Origin: an uncultured Armatimonadota bacterium
GTDB lineage: Bacteria; Armatimonadota; Fimbriimonadia; Fimbriimonadales; Fimbriimonadaceae
DNA: 5,326 nt
NCBI GenBank assembly: GCA_946478935.1
Contig: CAMLEL010000201.1
Span: forward strand, 1-5,326
Direction: 5' to 3'
Shown here: positions 1-5,326 of the stretch, one piece after another
How positions within the stretch are numbered: position 1 is the first letter of the stretch
Layout of the letters: each line of letters begins with the position of its first letter
Made by a program: the position numbers and the translations under genes
The notes under the pieces: model-generated
Told to the model about the DNA's origin: nothing
The model's database searches: none
What the model saw: the letters and a program-made list of their open reading frames with translations, nothing else

Positions 1-718
1 AGCGCCCGTCGAAGAGCTCGGGCACCACTCCGATTCCATAGACATCGCCGATCTCATCCACCAGGTTTGGCGCGGGCGTCAGGGGGAAATCTTTTCGGCG
101 CTCTGTACGTTTGAAGTCGCCTGGTCCGGATCCAAGGAACGGCCGAGCAATGACGCGCTGTACATTATTGGGTTCGACGCATAGGCGTCTGGCGACTCGA
201 CACCAGTCATAAAGAGTTTCAATCGGAACGACCTCTTCATGGCAGGCAATCTGGAAAACCGAGTCAGCACTGGTGTAGACGATTGGAAACCCAGTATCCA
301 TGTGGAGCGAGCCGAGCTCCTCGATGATCTTTGTGCCGCTTGCCGCTCGGTTGCCGAGGGTCTGAGTGCCGATTTCCCGTTCAAACGCTTTAATCAGTGA
401 AATGGGGAAGCCGTCCGGATAGGTTGGAAATGCCTTTGTGGTGTGTATGCCCATCATTTCCCAGTGCCCAGTCACGGAGTCTTTGCCCATGGAAAGCTCC
501 CTGAGACGACCGTAGCGGCCCTTTTCTGGCTTTGGGGCTCCCGTTATGCCTCCAGCGGCCAAAAAGCCCACAGCGGCCAAATTTGGAGCATCGAAGCCGC
601 CACTCGATTCCCAGACGTGCTTGAGGGTCGAGGGCCCGTCGAAGTCGTTGAAATCCGCTGCGTCTGGAGCTGCGCCAGCTCCCACGCCGTCGAGAACGAT
701 AACAATCGCCCGTTTCAT
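1..718 (-). CDS. deoB: Phosphopentomutase (DeoB), N-terminal part, truncated by window edge
   Basis: Cytoplasmic metalloenzyme of the alkaline phosphatase superfamily that interconverts ribose (or deoxyribose) 1-phosphate and 5-phosphate in nucleoside salvage. The reading frame starts at ATG 718 and runs off the left edge after 239 residues; the family is usually about 390-400. Hallmarks seen in order: MKRAIVIVLDGVG with metal-ligand Asp10; GKDSVTGHWEMMG at 78-90, where Thr83 fits the phosphorylated threonine of the family; the GNRAASGTKIIEELG block at 122-136; YTSADSVFQIACHEE at 148-162, with Asp152 fitting the sugar-binding aspartate; and VIARPFLG near 189-196. The remaining metal ligands would lie outside the window. 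No Shine-Dalgarno sequence precedes the ATG. It is transcribed away from the serine hydrolase gene. The identification rests on several independent family motifs and is very secure. Confidence 0.96.
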   Translation of the reverse strand, partial: MKRAIVIVLDGVGAGAAPDAADFNDFDGPSTLKHVWESSGGFDAPNLAAVGFLAAGGITGAPKPEKGRYGRLRELSMGKDSVTGHWEMMGIHTTKAFPTYPDGFPISLIKAFEREIGTQTLGNRAASGTKIIEELGSLHMDTGFPIVYTSADSVFQIACHEEVVPIETLYDWCRVARRLCVEPNNVQRVIARPFLGSGPGDFKRTERRKDFPLTPAPNLVDEIGDVYGIGVVPELFDGR

Positions 719-774
719 TCAGACGTTATAGACCGTGGGAACCAAGGGCTGCTCAAGGGAAGTAGTCCAAAGAC
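719..774. promoter_or_regulatory. Short divergent intergenic region with a possible deoB -10 element
   Basis: These 56 bases are all the DNA between deoB (minus) and the serine hydrolase gene (plus), so both promoters must lie here or inside the opposite gene. On the minus strand TATAAC (730 to 725) resembles a -10 box and ends six bases before the deoB ATG, which would place the transcript start at or next to the start codon. A weak TTGAGC (756 to 751) lies 20 bases upstream of it, too far for a standard -35. For the plus-strand gene, AAGGGA at 755-760 could be a Shine-Dalgarno site, though 14 bases from the GTG is long. These are motif matches by eye only. Confidence 0.35.
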
Positions 775-2163
775 GTGAAAAGTACGTTTTGTGCGATTGC
801 GCTTGCTGCACTGGCGATTGCCCATGCCGACCCGATTGACGATTTCATCAAAGCGGAGATGGCCCGAACCAAGTCTCCCAGCATTGCTTACGGCATTGTC
901 AAAGACGGCAAGCTTGTGCGACACGAGATATTCGGCAAGGCGAATCTTGAACTCGATGTCGACTCCCAAAAGGGTGATCTATACGAAATTGGATCGATAA
1001 CCAAGCAATTCACCGCGATGGCCACGCTCTTGTTGGCTGAAGACGGCAAGCTCTCGATCGACGATCCAATTTCCAAGTACATCTCCGAATCCCCGAAAGC
1101 TTGGGAGGGGATCAAGCTTCGGCATCTTTTGTATCAAACCTCAGGCTTGCCGGACTATGCCTTCGAAACTGGAATTGGCTTGATCGACAGCTACGAGCGT
1201 GCGAAGTGGATGGAGATCATGACCAAACTGCCGCTCGATTTCGACCCAGGTGTGGCGTGGGCTTACAGCAACTCAAACTTTGCCCTGTTGGGCTGGGTGA
1301 TCGAGAAGGCGTCGGGCATGAGTTACACAAACTTTATGCGAGAGAGGATCTTCAAGCCACTGGAGATGAACAAGACAACGTTCAGCGATCCAAACGCAAT
1401 CATTCCGAGACGCGCTGCGGGTTACCTAAGCATTCAGAACCAGGTTTTGCGCAGTCAGTTCTCTTCGGCAAGCATCAACTCAGACGGCACCATTCTCTCA
1501 AACATCGAGGACATGGCGAAATGGGATGCGGCTTTGCGGGAAAGGAAGCTGCTGAAAAAGTCCTCGTACGACCTATTTCTGAACTCGGCAACTCTGAACT
1601 CCGGACGGTGGCGACCTTATGGGATGGGGATCAATGTCTCCTTGCCTGGCGCAGAGCCTTATTACGGGCATGGCGGAAATTCAGCAGGGTATAGCGCTGG
1701 CTATGCCAGCTATCCGAAGGCGGGCGTCTCGGTTATCGTTCTCGGAAATATCTATGCCTTTGGCGGCGAGCCGCTCGCCAAACAGATCGCCGAATTGTAC
1801 GAGCCTTCGCTCAAGCCTTCCAGCCCGGCGACGAAGTCTGATCCTGACGCAAAGCGAACCGAAACGGTTCGTCAGGCTCTGTTGGCGCTTGGAGCCGGCA
1901 AGGCCGACGAATCGTTACTGGAGCCGGAGATCGTTGCACCAATGAAGACCCGTCGCGCAGGGATGTCACGGGGTGGGCTAGCTCCACTACAGAATCTGGA
2001 AGGGCTCGAATTTGCAGGCGAACTCGCCGTTGGCAAAGACAAGCTTGTGACTTACAAGGTCAAAACCAAAACCCGGGACTTTGTGGGAACGATTCTCTGG
2101 AGTGCGGGCGGAAAGGTCGCCATGGCATCGCTGCGGCCCGACGGCCCACCAAAGTCTGGCTAG
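775..2163 (+). CDS. Secreted serine hydrolase, class C beta-lactamase/PBP-like family
   Basis: A 462-residue protein of the serine beta-lactamase-like superfamily (esterases, D-aminopeptidases, class C enzymes). Residues 1-18 form a short signal peptide with Lys2, an Ala/Leu-rich core and an AHA cleavage site, so export across the inner membrane is likely. All three catalytic motifs are present: S74-I-T-K77 (nucleophile serine and lysine), Y164-S-N166, and H299-G-G301 near the end of the catalytic domain. LRHLLYQTSGLPDY at about 116-128 is also typical. From about residue 340 a tail of some 120 residues follows the catalytic domain and resembles the small alpha/beta domain found behind many such hydrolases. 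The substrate cannot be told; drug resistance should not be assumed. GTG 775 is chosen because it yields the signal peptide; AAGGGA lies 14 bases upstream. Its end overlaps the convergent glycosyltransferase gene by four bases. Confidence 0.93.
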   Translation: MKSTFCAIALAALAIAHADPIDDFIKAEMARTKSPSIAYGIVKDGKLVRHEIFGKANLELDVDSQKGDLYEIGSITKQFTAMATLLLAEDGKLSIDDPISKYISESPKAWEGIKLRHLLYQTSGLPDYAFETGIGLIDSYERAKWMEIMTKLPLDFDPGVAWAYSNSNFALLGWVIEKASGMSYTNFMRERIFKPLEMNKTTFSDPNAIIPRRAAGYLSIQNQVLRSQFSSASINSDGTILSNIEDMAKWDAALRERKLLKKSSYDLFLNSATLNSGRWRPYGMGINVSLPGAEPYYGHGGNSAGYSAGYASYPKAGVSVIVLGNIYAFGGEPLAKQIAELYEPSLKPSSPATKSDPDAKRTETVRQALLALGAGKADESLLEPEIVAPMKTRRAGMSRGGLAPLQNLEGLEFAGELAVGKDKLVTYKVKTKTRDFVGTILWSAGGKVAMASLRPDGPPKSG

Positions 2164-3113
2164 CGTCCACGAAGCTTTTGCCAGATTCTATGCCCAATGG
2201 AATCATTTGGCAGGAGCTTTTGGCGCAGGGCACGTTTTACCTGCTCGAACTCGAGATCCCTACCTCGAGCCTTTCGAGCGAACTCCGAGGCAAGTCGGTC
2301 AATGAATGCTGCCGATGCGGATCGGACGCTTGCAATCCAAACTTTGTCGTTCAATCGGGCCGCAGCCACGGATTGCTCGGAGGCATCTTGGCGAACTTCA
2401 AGGAGAAGCGCGGGCGGAATCTTCGTCGACGCCTGAATCCATTTTGCCATCCACCGAATGTCTGGGGGAACCGATTGATTCACGGGCCGCCAGTTTGCGC
2501 GGAAATGGAAGGCAGTCGGAGTGGGTTCAAAGGCGATCGACCTCGGCCCATGATTTTCAATGATTCGCCTCCACATGTCCTGATCTCCAGCCGCTGGCAA
2601 CGAATCGTCCCAGAAACCCACGGTCTCGAAGCTGGAGCGGCGGTGCATCACATTTAGGGCCGCAACATAGTTGATTTCCATTCGGAGGAAGGGCCCCAAA
2701 TGCTCCTCCAAATGGAGATTGAAAACGATCGGCAGAATCTTGCCATCCGTCCGAACCCAGAGAGTGCGGCTATATGCGAAGTGAATCGAGTCGCTTTTGA
2801 AATGTTCGGCGAGTCGCTCCAAGTGATCTGGAAACCACATGTCATCGTGCGCAAGAAAGGCGATGAAATCGCCCTTCGCCTCACGGAGTGCGACATTGCG
2901 GTTCGCATAGCCGAACCCAGGACCCTTCGGGAGGTCATACCATCTGATTCGAGGGTCATCGAAGGACGCGACAACCTGCGCGGTCGAGTCAGTACACCCG
3001 TCTCCCACCACAAGCAGTTCAAAGTCCTGCTCGGTTTGATCGAGGGCCGACTGGATGGCAAAGGCGATCACATCGGCCCGATTATGAGTTGGCAACAGGA
3101 TGCTGAACTTCAG
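2160..3113 (-). CDS. Family 2 glycosyltransferase (GT-A fold), probable CTG start
   Basis: Transfers a sugar from a nucleotide donor, probably at the cytoplasmic face of the membrane, in polysaccharide or glycan synthesis. From a CTG at 3113 the product is 317 residues. The first strand and turn read MKFSILLPTHNRADVI, typical of the family; GDGCTD at 37-42 lies in the nucleotide-binding region; AHDD at 88-91 is the DXD-type metal-binding site; GDQDMWRRI at 176-184 matches the catalytic-base region. The last 110 or so residues are charged, without transmembrane segments, and I do not recognise a domain there. No ATG precedes this core: the alternative TTG at 3095 gives 311 residues but loses most of the first beta strand. 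AAGGCGG inside the end of the cupin gene sits seven bases before the CTG, a good Shine-Dalgarno spacing. Donor and acceptor are unknown. Confidence 0.92.
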   Translation of the reverse strand: MKFSILLPTHNRADVIAFAIQSALDQTEQDFELLVVGDGCTDSTAQVVASFDDPRIRWYDLPKGPGFGYANRNVALREAKGDFIAFLAHDDMWFPDHLERLAEHFKSDSIHFAYSRTLWVRTDGKILPIVFNLHLEEHLGPFLRMEINYVAALNVMHRRSSFETVGFWDDSLPAAGDQDMWRRIIENHGPRSIAFEPTPTAFHFRANWRPVNQSVPPDIRWMAKWIQASTKIPPALLLEVRQDASEQSVAAARLNDKVWIASVRSASAAFIDRLASEFARKARGRDLEFEQVKRALRQKLLPNDSIGHRIWQKLRGR

Positions 3114-3638
3114 TTACCAGCCGCCTTGAATGTTTTCGAACTTGTGCGGGATCAGGTCGGTATCTAATGGCAAACGATACTTGTCAGGATTCGTGTGGTC
3201 GTACTGAATCGTTGGGAAGTTGACCATGACGGCATCCTTGCTACCCACATTGTGATCCGCATGCCAAATCCCGGCTGGGATGTTCATTAACCGACGGTTG
3301 TACTCGCTCAGGTAGATCTTGGAGACCATGCCCTTGGTGGGAGAATCGGGGCGATCATCGTAGAGAACGACTTCCATTTCGCCCGACATCAGAAAATATC
3401 GATCCTCGTGCATCTTGTGCATTCCCCAACCTTTCACGTGGCCAGGTCGGATGGTGAACGAGTACACGAACACCAGTGGATCGGAGTGCCAATCCCAACG
3501 GGGGTCGTACATCTCGACCACATGTCCTCGGTCATCCACATGGGTGACGACCTCTTTGAAAGTCACGCCTGCGGGAAGCGGCACGATGCTTTGGCCGCTT
3601 GGGGTGACGGTCTGAACGTCTCTAACCGATTGTTCCAT
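3114..3638 (-). CDS. RmlC-like cupin, dTDP-4-dehydrorhamnose 3,5-epimerase-related
   Basis: A 174-residue single-domain cupin that resembles the sugar-nucleotide 3,5-epimerase (RmlC) family. Seen in the sequence: GWGMHKMHEDRYFLMSGEME at 70-89, with His74 and His77 in the first cupin motif; YDDRPDSPTKG at 93-103, close to the R-x-SPT signature of RmlC; LSEYNRRLMNIPAGIWHA at 110-127, matching the second motif with His126; and TIQYDH at 143-148, where Tyr146 may match the RmlC catalytic tyrosine. Divergence in the first motif makes a strict rhamnose-pathway role uncertain: it could be another dTDP-sugar epimerase or isomerase, or a non-catalytic relative. ATG 3638 is preferred over the preceding TTG at 3641. 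The next gene, a glycosyltransferase, begins directly after its TAA, which supports a joint role in sugar transfer. No rmlA, rmlB or rmlD is in view. Confidence 0.85.
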   Translation of the reverse strand: MEQSVRDVQTVTPSGQSIVPLPAGVTFKEVVTHVDDRGHVVEMYDPRWDWHSDPLVFVYSFTIRPGHVKGWGMHKMHEDRYFLMSGEMEVVLYDDRPDSPTKGMVSKIYLSEYNRRLMNIPAGIWHADHNVGSKDAVMVNFPTIQYDHTNPDKYRLPLDTDLIPHKFENIQGGW

Positions 3639-3645
3639 CAAATTC

Positions 3646-3655
3646 TGCTATAGCA
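3646..3655. promoter_or_regulatory. 10-bp palindrome TGCTATAGCA with a -10-like core before the cupin gene
   Basis: A perfect inverted repeat lies in the 27-base gap between the membrane-protein stop and the cupin start. On the minus strand its core TATAGC resembles a -10 box, eight bases from the ATG at 3638 and five from the TTG at 3641. It could be an internal promoter or a small operator, or chance. No convincing -35 is visible and no Shine-Dalgarno sequence precedes the start. Confidence 0.25.
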
Positions 3656-3665
3656 AACTTCGTGC

Positions 3666-4673
3666 CTAAGTCTTCGCGGAACTCAATTGGGCCGGTTCGG
3701 TCACTGGCAATTGCTCTTGGTCGCGCCCGAATCCGGTCCAAAACAGGCCCCAAAAAACAAGCTCCACCACGATCACGGCTACCTTGACGCTGCTCGGAAT
3801 GGTGGGATTGAAGCTGAAGAATCCTTCGATGGGAGCCGCGATGAACATCAGGAGAACGCCTGTCCCCAATAGAGTGACGGCGTCCTTACCAGCATCGCGC
3901 AAAGCCTCCCCTCGTTTTCGGCGCCCTGGATTGATCAGCGCCCATCCCATGACGAATCCCGCCGCACCGGCCATGACAATTCCAGAAAGCTCGGGGACGC
4001 CGTGAGGCATCACGGATGCCCAAAGGAACCCAAGCTTTCCGACGGTGTTCATCTCGTAGGATAGAGCGCCCAGCATCGCCCCGTTCTCGTACAGCCGTTC
4101 GGCCGTAAAGATCCCGAAGGTGGATGCGGCAATAGCGCCGGTAAAGATCGAGACCATTGGATTGTTGATCGCGTAAAAGCCGGTCATGCCCAATGATTCG
4201 GAGCCGCCTCGCTCTTCAAAAGTGCCTTCTTTCCATTGCTCGAACAGGGGCTTGACTTGGCTGGAAACAAAGAATTCTCTAGTTTCCGGAACTGTCTCCA
4301 TCAAAAAGAAGGAAAGTGCAACGGAACCAAAGAATAAAATTGCGCTGGCGTAAACGAACGCGCGGCATCGCCGAACGGTCCTGGCGCAGTGGGCGGCAGT
4401 ATCCCCAACGGCTTTCAAGAATGGTTTGCGAGGAGAGCGATAGAGAGTCGAGTAGGCGCGACCTGACAGATCATTCAGGAAGTCGATAAGTTGGAGATTG
4501 GTCGACTTTGTGCGGACGAGGGCGAGGTCGGCAGAAACGCGTCGGTACAGGCGGACGAATTCATGCAGCTCTTCAGGCTTCAAATTTTTAATGGTGGCGT
4601 CAGCGCGGTCACACAGAAACGTCAACCGCTTCCAATCCGGCTCCCGCTTTTCCACAAACGCCATCTCATTCAT
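3666..4673 (-). CDS. SpoIIM-family integral membrane protein
   Basis: A 335-residue protein of the stage II sporulation protein M superfamily (COG1300), which is widespread in non-sporulating bacteria, so the name does not imply sporulation. A charged cytoplasmic N-terminal part (1-103) is followed by about six hydrophobic segments near 105-125, 171-193, 198-218, 230-248, 265-285 and 295-316. Family marks include NNPMVSIFTGAIAASTFGI at 170-188, the YENG turn at 195-198 and PHGVPELSGIVMAGAAG at 223-239. The molecular role of these proteins is poorly known; in many genomes they accompany MoxR, DUF58 and RDD-domain genes, none of which is seen here. ATG 4673 is chosen because the frame further upstream is antisense to the next gene; ATG 4664 is an alternative. 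No Shine-Dalgarno site is evident. It probably leads a minus-strand operon with the cupin 27 bases downstream. Confidence 0.9.
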   Translation of the reverse strand: MNEMAFVEKREPDWKRLTFLCDRADATIKNLKPEELHEFVRLYRRVSADLALVRTKSTNLQLIDFLNDLSGRAYSTLYRSPRKPFLKAVGDTAAHCARTVRRCRAFVYASAILFFGSVALSFFLMETVPETREFFVSSQVKPLFEQWKEGTFEERGGSESLGMTGFYAINNPMVSIFTGAIAASTFGIFTAERLYENGAMLGALSYEMNTVGKLGFLWASVMPHGVPELSGIVMAGAAGFVMGWALINPGRRKRGEALRDAGKDAVTLLGTGVLLMFIAAPIEGFFSFNPTIPSSVKVAVIVVELVFWGLFWTGFGRDQEQLPVTEPAQLSSAKT

Positions 4674-4745
4674 TCGTGGCTCAAGTGTATCCTGTGCCTC
4701 TTTTGTGCGATAGGGGTGTCTGTCGCCAGGGCAGAAAACGAGATT
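4674..4745. promoter_or_regulatory. Short divergent region between the SpoIIM-like gene and the tandem-module gene
   Basis: Seventy-two bases separate the two divergent ATG codons. On the minus strand TACACT (4689 to 4684) could be a -10 box ten bases before the SpoIIM-family ATG, giving a transcript with almost no leader; no clear -35 is seen. On the plus strand most of this stretch (4680-4733) is open in frame with the downstream gene and encodes a signal-peptide-like run, so the true non-coding part may be nearly nil. Confidence 0.3.
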
Positions 4746-5326
4746 ATGGAAGGTCGCGTGCTGGAAATCACCGAACGCGGCTTTATTCTTCAAATCGGGA
4801 CGGAGCCTCTGGCCGTCGATGACGAGCACGACACCCGGTTCTGGAAGGGCAAGGCGTTTGCCAAACGCGAAGATCTCAAAGTCGGCGATGCCGTTACCGC
4901 ACGCATCAAGGTCGACAACGATCCGCCTGTGCTCCGTGAACTTGCCGATAACGAGACCTGGAAGTGGCTGGACAAAATCCGGAAAGAACCCCAAAAGGGC
5001 TCGATCGAGAAGGTCGATTCCAAAACCGTAACGGTCAAACTCGCCGATGGGACCCGCTTCGTCTATCGGGCGACGGATAAGAGCAAGGTGCAGATGAAAG
5101 ATAATCCAGAGGCCGGCTTGAGCGACCTGAAAGTGGGCCAGCAGGTCTATCTCAAGGGCCGGACTCTGCCCACCCTGGACACTTGGCTGGTTCTGGTATC
5201 CGACACTCCGATTCCAGCCTCCAAATCGAGTTCAAAATCGAGTTCGGAAAAGAAGCCGAAGGTGGAAAGAGGTCCGGCCCTGGCCCAGTCGGGGCGAGCC
5301 GCACCTGACAAGCAGAGGGAAACGAT
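4746..5326 (+). CDS. Protein with two tandem OB-like (DUF5666-like) modules, C-terminus beyond window
   Basis: An open frame from ATG 4746 that runs off the right edge after 193 codons. Two similar beta-rich modules are visible: residues about 2-67 (EGRVLEI, then a run ending DLKVGDAVTARI) and about 82-151 (KGSIEKV, then DLKVGQQVYLKG). The shared pattern, a glycine-valine/isoleucine strand, a ligand-free beta sheet and a DLKVG turn, resembles small OB-fold domains such as DUF5666, which are usually exported. After residue 155 comes a Ser/Lys-rich tail (SKSSSKSSSEKKPK). The codons just upstream (4680-4733) read in frame as LKCILCLFCAIGVSVARA, a convincing signal peptide, but no ATG, GTG or TTG lies before it; only CTG 4692 or ATT 4668 could start it. 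The product is thus either exported from a non-standard start or cytoplasmic from this ATG. Function unknown. Confidence 0.78.
   Translation, partial: MEGRVLEITERGFILQIGTEPLAVDDEHDTRFWKGKAFAKREDLKVGDAVTARIKVDNDPPVLRELADNETWKWLDKIRKEPQKGSIEKVDSKTVTVKLADGTRFVYRATDKSKVQMKDNPEAGLSDLKVGQQVYLKGRTLPTLDTWLVLVSDTPIPASKSSSKSSSEKKPKVERGPALAQSGRAAPDKQRET
5220..5243 (+). repeat. Two-copy 12-bp tandem repeat in the Ser/Lys tail
   Basis: TCCAAATCGAGT (5220-5231) is followed directly by TCAAAATCGAGT (5232-5243), one mismatch. In frame it encodes SKSS twice, at the start of the low-complexity basic tail of the tandem-module protein. It looks like a short slippage duplication in a flexible linker. Confidence 0.7.

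Noticed and set aside
443..778. A 111-residue plus-strand frame opposite deoB
   Set aside because: Antisense to the highly conserved N-terminal third of phosphopentomutase; no signal peptide or domain is visible.
715..969. Minus-strand 84-residue frame overlapping the deoB start
   Set aside because: It overlaps the start of deoB in an ATGA-like junction that could hint at coupling, but it is antisense to the serine hydrolase signal peptide and catalytic domain and has no family resemblance.
1101..1694. A 197-residue plus-strand frame inside the serine hydrolase gene
   Set aside because: It lies wholly within the hydrolase, whose catalytic motifs S-x-x-K, YSN and HGG are in the other frame; its composition is arginine- and tryptophan-rich as expected of a shadow frame.
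775..2163. Antibiotic-resistance beta-lactamase
   Set aside because: The three motifs are shared by many esterases and peptidases of this superfamily; sequence alone does not support a resistance role.
2178..2657. A 159-residue plus-strand frame just after the serine hydrolase
   Set aside because: Antisense to the C-terminal half of the glycosyltransferase, with erratic composition rich in Cys, Arg and Pro and no domain.
2700..3167. A 155-residue plus-strand frame opposite the glycosyltransferase and cupin
   Set aside because: Antisense to the conserved GDGCTD and DXD motifs of the glycosyltransferase, with no recognisable domain of its own.
4674..4994. N-terminal extension of the SpoIIM-family frame up to 4994, adding 107 residues
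   Set aside because: The extension lies antisense to the tandem-module gene, whose codons carry clear domain repeats, and it resembles no SpoIIM-family N-terminus. ATG 4673 gives the usual family length of about 330.

Overview
This window holds six protein-coding genes and almost no intergenic DNA. By eye the base composition is moderately GC-rich (roughly mid-50s percent). I see no RNA genes, insertion sequences, CRISPR arrays or phage genes. The organism is a bacterium whose phylum cannot be fixed from the sequence. The mix of genes, the scarcity of strong Shine-Dalgarno sites and the several non-ATG starts would fit an environmental lineage such as Armatimonadota (Fimbriimonadia-like) or Acidobacteriota, but that is a weak guess.

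Layout, left to right. Positions 1-718 (minus) hold the N-terminal 60% or so of phosphopentomutase, DeoB, cut by the window edge. A 56-bp divergent gap separates it from a complete secreted serine hydrolase of the class C beta-lactamase / penicillin-binding-protein family (775-2163, plus). That gene converges on a minus-strand run of three genes and shares its stop-codon bases with the last of them. Read in transcription order, the run is a SpoIIM-family multi-pass membrane protein (4673-3666), an RmlC-like cupin (3638-3114) and a family 2 glycosyltransferase (3113-2160). Diverging from the membrane-protein gene is an exported or cytoplasmic protein with two tandem OB-like beta modules (4746 to beyond 5326, plus), cut by the right edge.

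How the genes work together. The cupin and the glycosyltransferase are abutted with no spacer and probably act together in making or attaching a sugar of a surface polysaccharide or glycoconjugate. The SpoIIM-like membrane protein is probably co-transcribed (27-bp gap), but nothing in the sequence ties it to glycan work. DeoB is a housekeeping nucleoside-salvage enzyme and looks unrelated to the rest.

I found no clear undescribed multi-gene system. The points most worth a second look are about gene starts and junctions: a glycosyltransferase whose conserved first strand requires a CTG start directly after its neighbour's TAA, in the same frame; a signal-peptide-like segment upstream of the only in-frame ATG of the right-hand gene; a palindromic CTAG serving as both stop codons of a convergent pair; and TATA-like elements so close to several starts that leaderless transcripts are possible.
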